38,357 nt of DNA from Bacillota bacterium (GCA_023386815.1 JAEWIZ010000009.1:1-38357); one strand, 5' to 3'; positions 23,543 through 32,219 are shown, counted from the first letter of the stretch. Numbers and translations: made by a program. Notes: a model not told the origin generated them from the sequence alone.

Positions 23543-24703
23543 ATGAAAGGTAAAAACATTCTCAAAGTATCCATCTTATCGCTTTCATTCTTACAAATGC
23601 TCAGACTGACCATTTCACCTGCGCTTGCTACGATTGGTGCGGCAGTTGACAAAGACGCAACACAGATGCAGACTATGGTAGTTGTTGCATCCCTGTTTGC
23701 GATTCCCTTTGTTTTCATTTCCGGTTTGATTGCGGGAAAGGTTAAAACTAAGATCGTCCTATATATTGGTCTGATTTTATTTCTGATCGGCGGTTTAGGT
23801 CCTATGCTGGTTCCTAATTTCGGATTTATGCTATTCTGTAGGGCATTACTTGGTACAGGTACCGGCTTGTTTACACCATATACAGCCGGACTTATCGCAG
23901 ATTTCTTTAAGGATGAAGAGTTCAAGACTATGATTGGATGGCAGAGTGCTGCCGTTGCAATCGGTAACGTTATTACTTCTGCTTTATCCGGTGTACTTGC
24001 ATCCATTAGTTGGAGATTTTCTTTCCTAATCTATGCATTTGCCATTATTTCCTTCATCCTGGTAGCAGGCTTTCTACCTGAGCCTCCAAAGACCGAGAAG
24101 AAGAAAGAAGAAAGTGCCAAGTTCAATGGTCGTATGTTATTTATTTGTATTTCAATCCTGATTTACGCTGTTATTTACTTCGGATTCTTCGGATTTATCT
24201 CCTATGTCCTTGAGGCATTAGGCGGAAATTCAGCTCAGTCCGGATTGGCAAGTATGGCTATGACACTTCTTTCACTGATCGCAGGTGTTTTATATGCTAA
24301 TGTATTACATATTCTTAAAAAAGCTAGCCTTCCGATTATGATAGTTGTCAACGCTATTGGCTTCTTCCTCTTATCACAGGCAACAGGCTTTGGTATGGTT
24401 GTTATCGGTGCCTGCTTTGTAGGCTTTGGCTTTGGATTACTCTTACCATATGGAACCATGCGAATCATCGAAGCTGCTCCAAAGTCTGCCGGCTCCTTTG
24501 CAAATGGTATGTATATGACCTTTGTTAATCTGGGAACTGCAATCGCTCCAGCAATCTTAGCACTGATCGGCTCCATGTTCGGTAGAAAGGATGACGGTCA
24601 GTTTATCTGGTTCGTATCTTCCATCTTATTGTTAGCCGGAACCGTAATCTCAATTATTCTTAGCATGAGCAGCAAGAGTGCAAGCGCTCAAACACAAGAG
24701 TAA
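23543..24703 (+). CDS. MFS transporter (12 TM)
   Basis: A 386-residue major facilitator with twelve hydrophobic segments and a central charged loop (PEPPKTEKKKEESAKF, about 187-202). The end of TM2 carries GLIAGKVKTKIVLYIGLI, a motif-A relative between TM2 and TM3; TM5 contains GWRFSF-like ISWRFSFLIYA. Proteins of this kind are drug/H+ antiporters or sugar/organic-acid carriers of the DHA1 or ACS types. The ribosome site AAAGGAGAGG precedes ATG 23543. It is the first gene divergent from lysR and lies 167 bp ahead of a second, unrelated MFS gene; the pair likely imports and exports linked compounds. Confidence 0.9.
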   Translation: MKGKNILKVSILSLSFLQMLRLTISPALATIGAAVDKDATQMQTMVVVASLFAIPFVFISGLIAGKVKTKIVLYIGLILFLIGGLGPMLVPNFGFMLFCRALLGTGTGLFTPYTAGLIADFFKDEEFKTMIGWQSAAVAIGNVITSALSGVLASISWRFSFLIYAFAIISFILVAGFLPEPPKTEKKKEESAKFNGRMLFICISILIYAVIYFGFFGFISYVLEALGGNSAQSGLASMAMTLLSLIAGVLYANVLHILKKASLPIMIVVNAIGFFLLSQATGFGMVVIGACFVGFGFGLLLPYGTMRIIEAAPKSAGSFANGMYMTFVNLGTAIAPAILALIGSMFGRKDDGQFIWFVSSILLLAGTVISIILSMSSKSASAQTQE

Positions 24704-24870
24704 CCTTAGAAATATTACTTAAATATTAATGTAGTCAAACAACACTGTAGGATGCACAAGCATATGTTTCCATAATTATGATATCTTATGGTGTTGATAT
24801 TTTATAAAGATTACGAATGAATATTCGCATTAACGGTAGTCTAAAAAAGCCAAGAAAGGAACTGAGAATC

Positions 24871-26154
24871 ATGGAAACAACAACAAATTATGAATTTTCA
24901 AAAACCCGTAGTAGTTTTGGAATTAAGGGCTGGCTAGTCATTCTTTTCTCTTTTATTTGCATTATGTTCGACAGTTCTATTATTAATGACTCACTTAATG
25001 TTACTATTGCCGCTTTCGCAGAAATAAAAGAATGGAATATTAGCCTTCTTTATATTTTTTCAACCATTACAGCTTGGGTTGCTGTAGTCGGTGCAGCAAT
25101 GTGGGGGATTATATCACATAAGATTTCCATCCGTTTTGCCTGGGCTCTGTCCTTAGGTATTTGTTCTGTGGCATGCTTCCTCTGGGGTCATGCAACAAGT
25201 CCCATTATGTACTTTATCTGCCTTGCAGTTGCAAGTGTTGGTGGAATGGGCTTTGCTTATATAGCAAACTTAAATGTTATCTCGAACTGGTTCCCCAGAA
25301 AGAAGGGCTTGGCAATGGGTTGGGTTACCATAGGCTTCCCAGTATCCGCAATGATATCTGTTCCCCTTACCAGTAACCTGCTTGCAAAAGGTGGATTATC
25401 TACCATATATAATTTTTATGGAATCGCAACCTTAATCCTTTGCATTATTTGTGCTGTTTTTATCCGTGATTTCCCTGAACAAGCAGGAGCATTCCCGGAT
25501 AATGACAAGAGTTTTGACAAAGGTGCTTCTGAACGTCAATTCCAGGAAGGCTTAGCATATATGAAAACCTCCCCATGGACCGTTAAGAAGCTCTTATCTA
25601 CCAAGACAACCTGGTTGATTGGTTTCTCACTTGGTGTTATGGAATTGCTTGCTCTTGGAATTATGACCAATTTTGTTCCTCGCTTCATGCAATCCGGTTA
25701 TGAAATGCCTCAGATTACAATTATGCTGGCAATCACTGGTGCTGTTGCCTGTATAGGAAGTTATCTTTGCGGTGTGCTAGATGCTCATGTTGGCCCAAAG
25801 AAGGCGACCATTATTACATATTTCTTTGGAATCGTATCTATTATTTTAAACTTGATTCCTACCACAGTTACTCTTTATCTGTCTCTCCCGTTCTTAGGAT
25901 TGCTACTAGGTGGTTCTGCAAATTATCTGGTATCAATTTGTAATACAATTTGGGGACGTTATGACTTCCCAATGTCCTATAAGGTGATTAAGCCATTAGT
26001 TGCTGCTTTAGGGGCTTTAGGTGTAGCTGTTGTTGGTGTTATCGGTCATAGTGTATCTTATACTGCAGCATATATCTTCCTGGCTTGTCTGGCTGTAGTT
26101 GCAACCATTGTTATGTGCTTTGTAGATGATACCCTGGTAGGTAAAGATTTATAA
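24871..26154 (+). CDS. MFS transporter, oxalate/formate-antiporter-like
   Basis: A 427-residue, twelve-helix transporter if translated from ATG 24871, chosen because AAAGGA lies upstream and METTTNYEFSKTRSSFGIKG resembles family N-termini; a start at 24817 would add 18 basic residues. It has the OFA/monocarboxylate pattern: GMGFAYIANLNVISNWFPRK, then KGLAMGWVTIGFPVSAM, around TM5 and its preceding loop. The C-terminal half keeps LLLGGSANYLVSICNTIWGR. It is not a duplicate of the preceding MFS gene. Substrate is probably a carboxylate or aromatic acid, judged by family only. Confidence 0.88.
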   Translation: METTTNYEFSKTRSSFGIKGWLVILFSFICIMFDSSIINDSLNVTIAAFAEIKEWNISLLYIFSTITAWVAVVGAAMWGIISHKISIRFAWALSLGICSVACFLWGHATSPIMYFICLAVASVGGMGFAYIANLNVISNWFPRKKGLAMGWVTIGFPVSAMISVPLTSNLLAKGGLSTIYNFYGIATLILCIICAVFIRDFPEQAGAFPDNDKSFDKGASERQFQEGLAYMKTSPWTVKKLLSTKTTWLIGFSLGVMELLALGIMTNFVPRFMQSGYEMPQITIMLAITGAVACIGSYLCGVLDAHVGPKKATIITYFFGIVSIILNLIPTTVTLYLSLPFLGLLLGGSANYLVSICNTIWGRYDFPMSYKVIKPLVAALGALGVAVVGVIGHSVSYTAAYIFLACLAVVATIVMCFVDDTLVGKDL

Positions 26155-26182
26155 TATTCATTGAAATAATATTCATAAACTT

Positions 26183-26274
26183 AAAAGAAGCAGTCCTTTC
26201 TAGGTGTCCCCATAAGTTAGACCATAATAATCTAACCTATGGGAGGTCATCTCAAGATTGGAGCTGCTTCTTTT
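26183..26274. terminator. Terminator stem enclosing an IS-end-like palindrome
   Basis: Outer arms AAAAGAAGCAG (26183-26193) and CTGCTTCTTTT (26264-26274) are a perfect terminator stem for the MFS gene (+) and the small acidic gene (-). The loop is 70 nt and contains CCCATAAGTTAGA (26209-26221) paired with TCTAACCTATGGG (26231-26243), one mismatch. The inner palindrome resembles the ends of IS3-type elements, as if a small element had landed in the loop. Confidence 0.7.
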
Positions 26275-26309
26275 CATATATTCCAAAGGTTATGTGCAAA
26301 TATCATATT

Positions 26310-26456
26310 TTACACTTCATCCTCGGCATCCTCATCATCGATGTTATAGTCCTCGTCTTCTTCCATCTCTTCAAAGGTTTTAAACCCGTTTGTATCCTCC
26401 TCTGCCTCAATATCGTTGCTCTCCTGTCTTTCGTAAAATTCCATATCATCCATCAT
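26310..26456 (-). CDS. Small highly acidic protein (48 aa)
   Basis: An ORF of 48 codons behind a strong GGAGGGG site, five bases before ATG 26456 (a second in-frame ATG follows at once). The product starts MMDDMEFYERQ and ends in a run of Asp and Glu (DIEAEEDTNGFKTFEEMEED, then EDYNIDDEDAEDEV). About half the residues are acidic; there are no Cys and no membrane helix. Codon use is normal for the window and no competing frame has a ribosome site. It is transcribed toward the composite terminator. I do not recognise a family; acidic mini-proteins may act as nucleic-acid mimics, metal buffers or partners of basic proteins. Confidence 0.6.
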   Translation of the reverse strand: MMDDMEFYERQESNDIEAEEDTNGFKTFEEMEEDEDYNIDDEDAEDEV

Positions 26457-26586
26457 GCTGACCCCTCCGCAGTTATAACATTATATGGCTTCTAGTTCAT
26501 TTTATCAGTTTAATGGATTGATTATTACAAGAAATAAAATTATTTTAAAATCATATGACAAGAAACAAGCGTTTCCCGTCGTTCCT

Positions 26587-27492
26587 CTATGCCTTAACCG
26601 TAAATGCTTTCGTAAATCCTGCTGCTTTTGCACGGGCAAGCATTTTATCAGCATTTTCTTTTGAAGAAAAGATACCCAATTGTACTCGATACACAGTCTT
26701 ACCACTGACCTTGGTTGAATATATTAACAGATCGTTAAAGCCTTTTTTCTTTAGCTGTGCCGCTGCCTTATTCGCTTCACTCTCTGTAGTATAGCTGCCT
26801 GCATTAACTTTATACAGAGTGGTTGTCTTTGTCTCTGCAGGTTTTTTCACATAGGTTACTCCTGTATAATCACAAATCCCCTTTGCAATTTCTGTAGCAG
26901 CTTCTTCCCAAAACTTCTTTTTGCCCATCATATTTACAGCTTCGTTTTGATTGGTCATAAAAGCTGTTTCTACTAGAATTGCAGCTTTGGTATTCATTAA
27001 TTTACAATTGCACATACCGAGATTCGCGGTTAATATCCCCAGATTCTTCTGTTTCGTACCTGTTGTTAATTGATTAAGAACTTTCGTTGCCAGCTTTCTG
27101 CTATCCTTTGGGTAACTACTATGGATATAGACACTAACACCCTGAGCCGAGTTAAAACTCTGCCCATCTCCATAGGCATTGAAGTGGATGGAGACAGAAT
27201 AATCACAAGCAGCATTTTTTATTGTTTTTTGCCTGCCACTGATTGATACATCTGCATCATTTGTTGCATCCGCGTCATCAAATCCAGTCTTTGTTACCAC
27301 AAATCCACATCGCTTCAGCTCCTCTACTAATAAAATAGCAACCTTCACATTTGCGAAATGTTCTTTTATTGCATTTCCCTTTTTGACATCTACTACTCCG
27401 TCACCATCAAAATCAACATTTACTGGCATGGGCGGTGTTCTCTTCCCTAGTGTATTGCTTCCATGTCCTGCATCTACGTTAATTCGAATCAT
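26587..27492 (-). CDS. N-acetylmuramoyl-L-alanine amidase (Amidase_3) with C-terminal SPOR domain
   Basis: A Zn amidase that cuts the MurNAc-L-Ala bond in peptidoglycan. ATG 27492 is preferred over 27498 because it sits 8 nt from the GGGAG site; the product is 301 residues. Counting from the longer form, the zinc ligands are H12 (DAGHG), E46 and H105 (SIHFNA), with catalytic E177 (VETAFMTN). A SPOR domain covers about 228-302. There is no signal peptide, as in the CwlC-type mother-cell lysis enzymes of spore formers and in phage endolysins. An insert NVDFDGDGVVDVKKG (27-41) has the spacing of an EF-hand-like Ca2+ loop. A TTGACA/TATAAT pair with a short 15-bp spacer lies at 27535-27509. No phage genes are nearby. 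Confidence 0.92.
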   Translation of the reverse strand: MIRINVDAGHGSNTLGKRTPPMPVNVDFDGDGVVDVKKGNAIKEHFANVKVAILLVEELKRCGFVVTKTGFDDADATNDADVSISGRQKTIKNAACDYSVSIHFNAYGDGQSFNSAQGVSVYIHSSYPKDSRKLATKVLNQLTTGTKQKNLGILTANLGMCNCKLMNTKAAILVETAFMTNQNEAVNMMGKKKFWEEAATEIAKGICDYTGVTYVKKPAETKTTTLYKVNAGSYTTESEANKAAAQLKKKGFNDLLIYSTKVSGKTVYRVQLGIFSSKENADKMLARAKAAGFTKAFTVKA

Positions 27493-27508
27493 CGACATCT
27501 CTCCCTTT

Positions 27509-27535
27509 ATTATATTTTTAAGACTCTAGTGTCAA
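27509..27535 (-). promoter_or_regulatory. Possible promoter of the amidase gene
   Basis: On the - strand TTGACA (27535-27530) and TATAAT (27514-27509) are 15 bp apart, shorter than the usual 17. A transcript starting here would have almost no leader before the ribosome site, so a sporulation sigma factor using different contacts remains possible. Confidence 0.35.
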
Positions 27536-27734
27536 AAGCCTTTATTACACTCTATGGATGGGTATGTGTGCGGTAATCACGCAAACGCCTATCATTATAT
27601 TATGTATGATATGCAGCTTATTACTTTCTGCGTTCTATACTTCATCTTATTTCGTATCCTTTTTATTAAGAATTAATAGGTTTGATCCAGGCTAATAATT
27701 CGGATATATTTACCTTAATTTTCTTACTTAATGA

Positions 27735-27761
27735 ACCATATTCCTAATTATATGGTATAAT
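27735..27761 (+). promoter_or_regulatory. Extended -10 promoter with overlapping dyad before the nitroreductase gene
   Basis: TATAAT at 27756-27761 is preceded by TGG (extended -10). ACCATAT (27735-27741) and ATATGGT (27750-27756) form a perfect dyad touching the -10, a good place for a repressor. The gene-free stretch 27493-27734 shows nothing else convincing. Confidence 0.55.
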
Positions 27762-27846
27762 AGTGGAAGTAGACATGCTAATTCTAGTACATAGTAAACG
27801 TAAAAAGGGAAATGTAATTGAATTATAAAAAGGATGGAATAATGGG

Positions 27847-28509
27847 ATGGATTTATTAGAAGCTATGAAGGAACGGCACTCCGTACGAAGCTACACGGAT
27901 CAAACGTTATCGGAAGAACAAATTTTAGCACTTCAGACTGAAATTGAAGCATGTAACCGGCAAAGTGGACTGAACATACAGCTGGTAGTCAATGAACCAA
28001 ACGCTTTTAGCGGTATTATGGCTCATTATGGAAAGCTTATTAATGTAAGAAATTATATTGCTCTTGTAGGAAAAAAAGATTCAGACCTGGATGAAAAAAT
28101 AGGCTATTACGGTGAAAGAATTGTTCTAAAAGCAACCACACTAGGCCTTGATAGCTGTTGGGTAGGTCTAACCTATAGCAAGCGAAAGTGTGGCTGTAAG
28201 ATTGCAAAGGATGAAACCCTTCGTTGTGTTATTGCTTTAGGCTATGGCAAAAACCATGGTATGCCACATAAAAGCAAACCCCTGGAGGCTCTTTGTAAGG
28301 CAGCTAATAAGCCGGAATGGTTTCGAGGTGGAATGAAGGCTGCCATGCTGGCACCGACAGCAACCAATCAGCAAAAATTTCTATTCACCTTGGTGGGTGA
28401 TACTGTAACCGCAGAGGCTACCGGCGGATTTTATTCAAAGGTAGATCTTGGAATCGTGAAATATCACTTTGAGCTTGGTGCAGGAATAAATAATTTCAAA
28501 TGGAGGTAA
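27847..28509 (+). CDS. Nitroreductase family protein
   Basis: A 220-residue FMN-dependent oxidoreductase. The family opening MDLLEAMKERHSVRSY is present, with the FMN-contacting RHSVRSY Arg/Ser. GYYGERIVLKATTLGLDSCW matches the helix and strand that pack on the flavin, and MLAPTATNQQKFLF matches the second phosphate/flavin loop. Such enzymes reduce nitroaromatics, quinones or flavins with NAD(P)H. The stop lies 4 nt before the next ATG, so it forms an operon with the D-lyxose isomerase gene. Physiological substrate unknown. Confidence 0.9.
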   Translation: MDLLEAMKERHSVRSYTDQTLSEEQILALQTEIEACNRQSGLNIQLVVNEPNAFSGIMAHYGKLINVRNYIALVGKKDSDLDEKIGYYGERIVLKATTLGLDSCWVGLTYSKRKCGCKIAKDETLRCVIALGYGKNHGMPHKSKPLEALCKAANKPEWFRGGMKAAMLAPTATNQQKFLFTLVGDTVTAEATGGFYSKVDLGIVKYHFELGAGINNFKWR

Positions 28510-28513
28510 TAGG

Positions 28514-29200
28514 ATGAAACGATCAGAGATTAACAAGGCAATCCGGGATATGGAAAAATTAATCGAAGAACACTGCTTTGTGCTTCCGCCCTTTTGCAAC
28601 TGGACACCCGAAGAATGGAACAGTAAAAATGATGAATATGATGAGATCCGTGATAATATGCTGGGTTGGGATATTACAGATTACGGTCTTGGAGACTTTG
28701 AGAAGGTGGGCTTTGCCCTTATTACCCTTCGAAATGGTAACCAGAATAATCCAAAATATAAGAAAACCTATGCAGAAAAATTGCTCATGCTTAAGGAGGG
28801 GCAGCACTCTCCGATGCATTTCCATTGGAATAAAAGTGAGGATATTATCAATCGCGGCGGCGGAACTCTGATCATCCATGTCTATAACGATAAAGGTGAT
28901 GGCTCCTTTGATACCTCTGATGTATTGGTCAATGCAGACGGCCGTTCCTATTATGTAAAGGCAGGCACAGGAGTTGAATTAAAGCCTGGTGAGAGTATCA
29001 CTCTTTGGCCACACCAATACCATGATTTCGATGTAAAGCCGGGAACAGGTGCGGTTCTTATTGGAGAAGTTTCCATGTGTAATGACGATAATAAAGATAA
29101 TCGCTTCTATGATGCCATGGGTCGCTTCCCGACAATTGAGGAGGATGAAGCTCCTTATCGATTGCTTTGCAGTGAATATCCACCATATCTGCATTTTTAA
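28514..29200 (+). CDS. D-lyxose (D-mannose) ketol-isomerase, cupin fold
   Basis: A 228-residue cupin enzyme interconverting D-lyxose with D-xylulose and D-mannose with D-fructose. Likely metal ligands are H102, H104 and E109 (MHFHWNKSEDIINRGGG) and a later His, H167 or H170 (LWPHQYHDF). The N-terminal MKRSEINKAIRDMEKLIEEH and the VKPGTGAVLIGEVSMCNDD block fit the YdaE/D-lyxose isomerase family, and the length is typical. GGAGGT is placed 6 nt before the ATG. No pentose kinase or sugar transporter is beside it, so the source of its sugar is unclear. Confidence 0.88.
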   Translation: MKRSEINKAIRDMEKLIEEHCFVLPPFCNWTPEEWNSKNDEYDEIRDNMLGWDITDYGLGDFEKVGFALITLRNGNQNNPKYKKTYAEKLLMLKEGQHSPMHFHWNKSEDIINRGGGTLIIHVYNDKGDGSFDTSDVLVNADGRSYYVKAGTGVELKPGESITLWPHQYHDFDVKPGTGAVLIGEVSMCNDDNKDNRFYDAMGRFPTIEEDEAPYRLLCSEYPPYLHF

Positions 29201-29292
29201 CAAGAAGTTTTTTGACATCAAAAGCTCCAGTATGATATATTGGAACTTATAGTCAAGCTATTAATATATCATTGATGAAATGGGGAATATGT

Positions 29293-30225
29293 ATGAAGAA
29301 GAAGACAATTGTAGTCGCTTTAGGAAGAAATGCATTCGGAACCAGTCTTCCGGAGCAAAAGAAATCAATTATTCATGCGGCAAGTGCAATTGCCGATTTG
29401 GTAGAGGATAAATATCAGGTAGTTATTACTCACAGCAATGGTCCTCAGGTTGGAATGCTTCACAGGGCTATGACAGAGTTCAGCCGTTTAGATAATACTT
29501 TTACCGTTGCACCCATGTCGGTCTGTGGTGCGTTAAGTCAGGGTTATATCGGCTACGATTTGCAGAATGCAATTCGTACTGAGTTGTTAGATCGGGGCAT
29601 CTTTAAGCCAGTATCAACGGTTATCACACAGGTTCGTGTAGATCCCTTTGATTCTGCCTTCCAGCATCCAACCAAGGTAATTGGGCGTCACATGACCAAG
29701 GAAGAGGCTGATGAGGAAGTTAAAAAGGGCAATTATGTAGTAGAAGAAGCGGATGGTTATCGACGCATTGTCGCTACTCCCAAACCAATTGACATCTATG
29801 AAATAGATGCGATTAAAGCACTTGTAGCAGCAGATCAACTTGTAGTTGCCTGCGGTGGTGGTGGTATCCCGGTTCTTGAGCAGGGAACTACGCTTCGTGG
29901 AGCAAGTGCTGTCATTGAAAAGGATTTAGCAAGCGAGAAGCTGGCAGATATGCTGGATGCTGATATCTTATTATTCTTAACCGGTGTGGAGAAGGTTGCA
30001 TTAAATTATGGTACTGAAAACGCTCAGCCGTTGGACGCTTTATCAGTAGAAGAAGCACAGAAATATATTGCAGAAGACCAATTCCCGGTTCCCTCCATGC
30101 TTCCTAAAATTGAAGCAAGTGTTAATTTCGTATCGAAAAAGGAAGGGCGCAAGGCGATTATCGGCCATCTGGACAAAGCTCGCCAAAGCGTAAAAGGCTT
30201 GACCGGAACAGTTATAACTGCCTAA
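29293..30225 (+). CDS. arcC: Carbamate kinase
   Basis: A 310-residue amino-acid-kinase-fold enzyme making ATP and carbamate from carbamoyl phosphate and ADP. The frame begins at 29272, but GGGGA before ATG 29293 gives the normal start MKKKTIVVALG. Family blocks are present: THSNGPQVGMLHRAM, QGYIGYDLQNAIR, VACGGGGIPV, AVIEKDLASEKLADML and FPVPSMLPKIEASVNFV. The first loop is LGRNAFG where most homologues have LGGNAL; the Arg is unusual but known variation occurs there. No arginine deiminase or carbamoyltransferase gene is adjacent, so it may serve agmatine, citrulline, purine or creatinine breakdown encoded elsewhere. Confidence 0.92.
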   Translation: MKKKTIVVALGRNAFGTSLPEQKKSIIHAASAIADLVEDKYQVVITHSNGPQVGMLHRAMTEFSRLDNTFTVAPMSVCGALSQGYIGYDLQNAIRTELLDRGIFKPVSTVITQVRVDPFDSAFQHPTKVIGRHMTKEEADEEVKKGNYVVEEADGYRRIVATPKPIDIYEIDAIKALVAADQLVVACGGGGIPVLEQGTTLRGASAVIEKDLASEKLADMLDADILLFLTGVEKVALNYGTENAQPLDALSVEEAQKYIAEDQFPVPSMLPKIEASVNFVSKKEGRKAIIGHLDKARQSVKGLTGTVITA

Positions 30226-30315
30226 GTCCTGACTGCAATTTGCTCTGTCCTCAAGGAAATCACCGCGAGATGGAATTGCACCATTTATACATTTGTATTT
30301 TGATCAATTACAAAC

Positions 30316-30350
30316 AGGACGGATATGAATTGAGATTCCATATCCGTCCT
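30316..30350. terminator. Bidirectional terminator between arcC and cbiO
   Basis: AGGACGGATATG (30316-30327) and CATATCCGTCCT (30339-30350) are perfect 12-bp arms with an 11-nt loop, in the gap between two convergent genes. No further feature is seen up to 30492. Confidence 0.8.
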
Positions 30351-30492
30351 TATCTATATCCCATTATGATACCTGCTTTTATGTAATTTGAGAATTTCAA
30401 AAACTGCTGCTATTTCTCACACTTGATGCAGGTTCCTGAGCGAAATTCAACCGTGTCCATGTGAGCACTTTACACTGATTTTTAATTAGACC

Positions 30493-31293
30493 CTATCTTC
30501 CTTTAAGGTCAGAAATCACTTTTGGAAGCGGATCAATCTGATATATTTTCCCCACCTGAAAAAGCGTCGGCTGTACAAGTCCACATTGCTTCAGCAGTGC
30601 TTCATCACAAAACACAGTCTCAGGGTCTGAATCTGCTACCAGCTCTCCCGCATGAAAGACCAAGATCCTATCTGCCCAGCGCCAGGCAAAATCAACATCA
30701 TGGGTGGCAATCACAAGTCCCAGCCCCTTTTCACGGAGCATTTCTAAATTTCTTTCTAATAAAAGCGTATTCTCCGGATCAAGGCTGGACGCCGGCTCAT
30801 CAAAAAGTAACAACCTAGGATTCATCGCCAAGACATCTGCAATACTAACACGCTTTTTTTCTCCCCCGGATAAGTAGTGAGGTGCTCTTGTTCTCATACC
30901 CTCCAGACGCATTTTTTCAATGGCATCCTCCACCTGGCTTCTTACCATGGCCTCAGGCAATCTCAAATTCATAGGTCCAAAACTAATTTCAGCCTCTACC
31001 GTTCCTGCAATAATCTGACTATCCGGATCCTGAAACACGATTCCTACCGTTTGACGAAGTAAAATATTGTCCTTCTTCGTACTGCCTATTTCCTGCTTGT
31101 TTAAAAACATTCTACCCTGTTTCGGTTTCACGATTCCGTTACAACACAAAAAGAAGGTACTTTTACCAGCTCCATTGTTTCCTAATACCGCAACCCTTTG
31201 CGAATCATACAAAGTAACTGACACATTATTTAAAGCAATTCGGTCTTCCTCATAACGATAGCTGATTTTTTCAAAACGTATAATTTCTTCCAA
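30493..31293 (-). CDS. cbiO: Cobalt/nickel ECF transporter ATPase CbiO
   Basis: A 266-residue ATPase if translation starts at TTG 31293, 11 nt after AAGGAGG and 20 nt after the cbiQ stop; the longer open frame to 31431 runs inside cbiQ and is not credible. Motifs: Walker A GNNGAGKST, Q-loop GIVFQDPDSQI, signature YLSGGEKKR, Walker B LLLFDEPASSLDPE and switch ATHDVDFAW. QDPDSQI is typical of ECF ATPases. It is the last gene of cbiMNQO and energises Co2+ uptake for B12 synthesis. Confidence 0.9.
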   Translation of the reverse strand: MEEIIRFEKISYRYEEDRIALNNVSVTLYDSQRVAVLGNNGAGKSTFFLCCNGIVKPKQGRMFLNKQEIGSTKKDNILLRQTVGIVFQDPDSQIIAGTVEAEISFGPMNLRLPEAMVRSQVEDAIEKMRLEGMRTRAPHYLSGGEKKRVSIADVLAMNPRLLLFDEPASSLDPENTLLLERNLEMLREKGLGLVIATHDVDFAWRWADRILVFHAGELVADSDPETVFCDEALLKQCGLVQPTLFQVGKIYQIDPLPKVISDLKGR

Positions 31294-31313
31294 GTTATAT
31301 CCTACCTCCTTCT

Positions 31314-32219
31314 CTAATGTAAAGCAACGGTCAAGCCTAAGATGATAATTACTGAGGAAATAGCTAGTATGCCCTGCAGAAGAGAGACTTTTTTCTCCTG
31401 CTCCAGAAAACGTATTTCTCCTGTATAGCACCTGCTTTCCATTGCATCAAAATTCTTCATGGCCTTCTGATAGCTTCTAGCCAGCAAGTTCGAGTATATC
31501 TTTCCGGTTGTCTTTACACTGACAGAAAAGTTGATAAATCCAAGCCGACTCTTTGCCGCATCTTTCATGGAGCGATACAGTTCCAACAACACGAAGGTAT
31601 AACGATATATTAAATACATTAACTCAATTACAATATCGGGTATATGTGCTTTTCTGAGTACTGAGATAATTTCAGACATTGGGGTTGATAAGCTAAGCAA
31701 ATATAGACAGCTAAGGGCTCCCAACGCTTTTGATAGCACGATCGCTGCTCTTAATTGTGATGACGGACTTACAAAGAGATAGCCCCAAAATAAAGGCAGA
31801 TTAATAATTCCTTCCGCTGTAATACCATAATCAAATAAGAGCGCCAGCGCACTGATTAGAAGAAATGACACTGGCAAGGAAATTAAGGATAGGTAGGTAT
31901 GAAAATGTAATCCGCCAAAAGGTACAATCAAAATGAACATAGCAACCGTTAAGACCAATCCAATAATCATGGAATCTGAGGCAACACATAGGAATAGTAG
32001 CACCAGCACCGTCCAAAACTTTAGGGATGCATTTACCTGGTTCAGCTTTGAATGCTGGGCAATGATATCTATTACCAATATCCCCTCATGCTTATGACGG
32101 CTCACTGCAGCCAAAAACACCCCTGTCATTATGCAAAGAATCAATAGAACTATATTTGAAAATGCACCATAAAACAAACACCAGATTACCACCATGGTTA
32201 ACAACGCTGTTATTATCAT
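31314..32219 (-). CDS. cbiQ: Cobalt ECF transporter transmembrane subunit CbiQ
   Basis: A 301-residue membrane protein with about six hydrophobic segments, the T-component that links the ATPase to the substrate-specific subunits. The two cytoplasmic coupling motifs of the family are recognisable (LRKAHIP at about 189-195 and ARSYQKAMKNFDAMESRCYT at about 246-265). A polar region of about 40 residues (HKHEGILVIDIIAQHSKLNQ) lies after the first helices. It lies 59 nt after cbiN. With CbiM, CbiN and CbiO it completes a group I ECF importer. Confidence 0.9.
   Translation of the reverse strand: MIITALLTMVVIWCLFYGAFSNIVLLILCIMTGVFLAAVSRHKHEGILVIDIIAQHSKLNQVNASLKFWTVLVLLFLCVASDSMIIGLVLTVAMFILIVPFGGLHFHTYLSLISLPVSFLLISALALLFDYGITAEGIINLPLFWGYLFVSPSSQLRAAIVLSKALGALSCLYLLSLSTPMSEIISVLRKAHIPDIVIELMYLIYRYTFVLLELYRSMKDAAKSRLGFINFSVSVKTTGKIYSNLLARSYQKAMKNFDAMESRCYTGEIRFLEQEKKVSLLQGILAISSVIIILGLTVALH

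Noticed and set aside
26292..26495. 67-codon + strand frame
   Set aside because: It is the antisense of the small acidic gene, which has the better ribosome site and composition.
26587..27492. Prophage endolysin
   Set aside because: No holin, tail or other phage gene is nearby; a CwlC-like host enzyme is simpler.
31294..31431. N-terminal extension of CbiO to an upstream ATG
   Set aside because: It lies inside cbiQ and adds 46 residues unlike any ECF ATPase; the TTG behind AAGGAGG is better.
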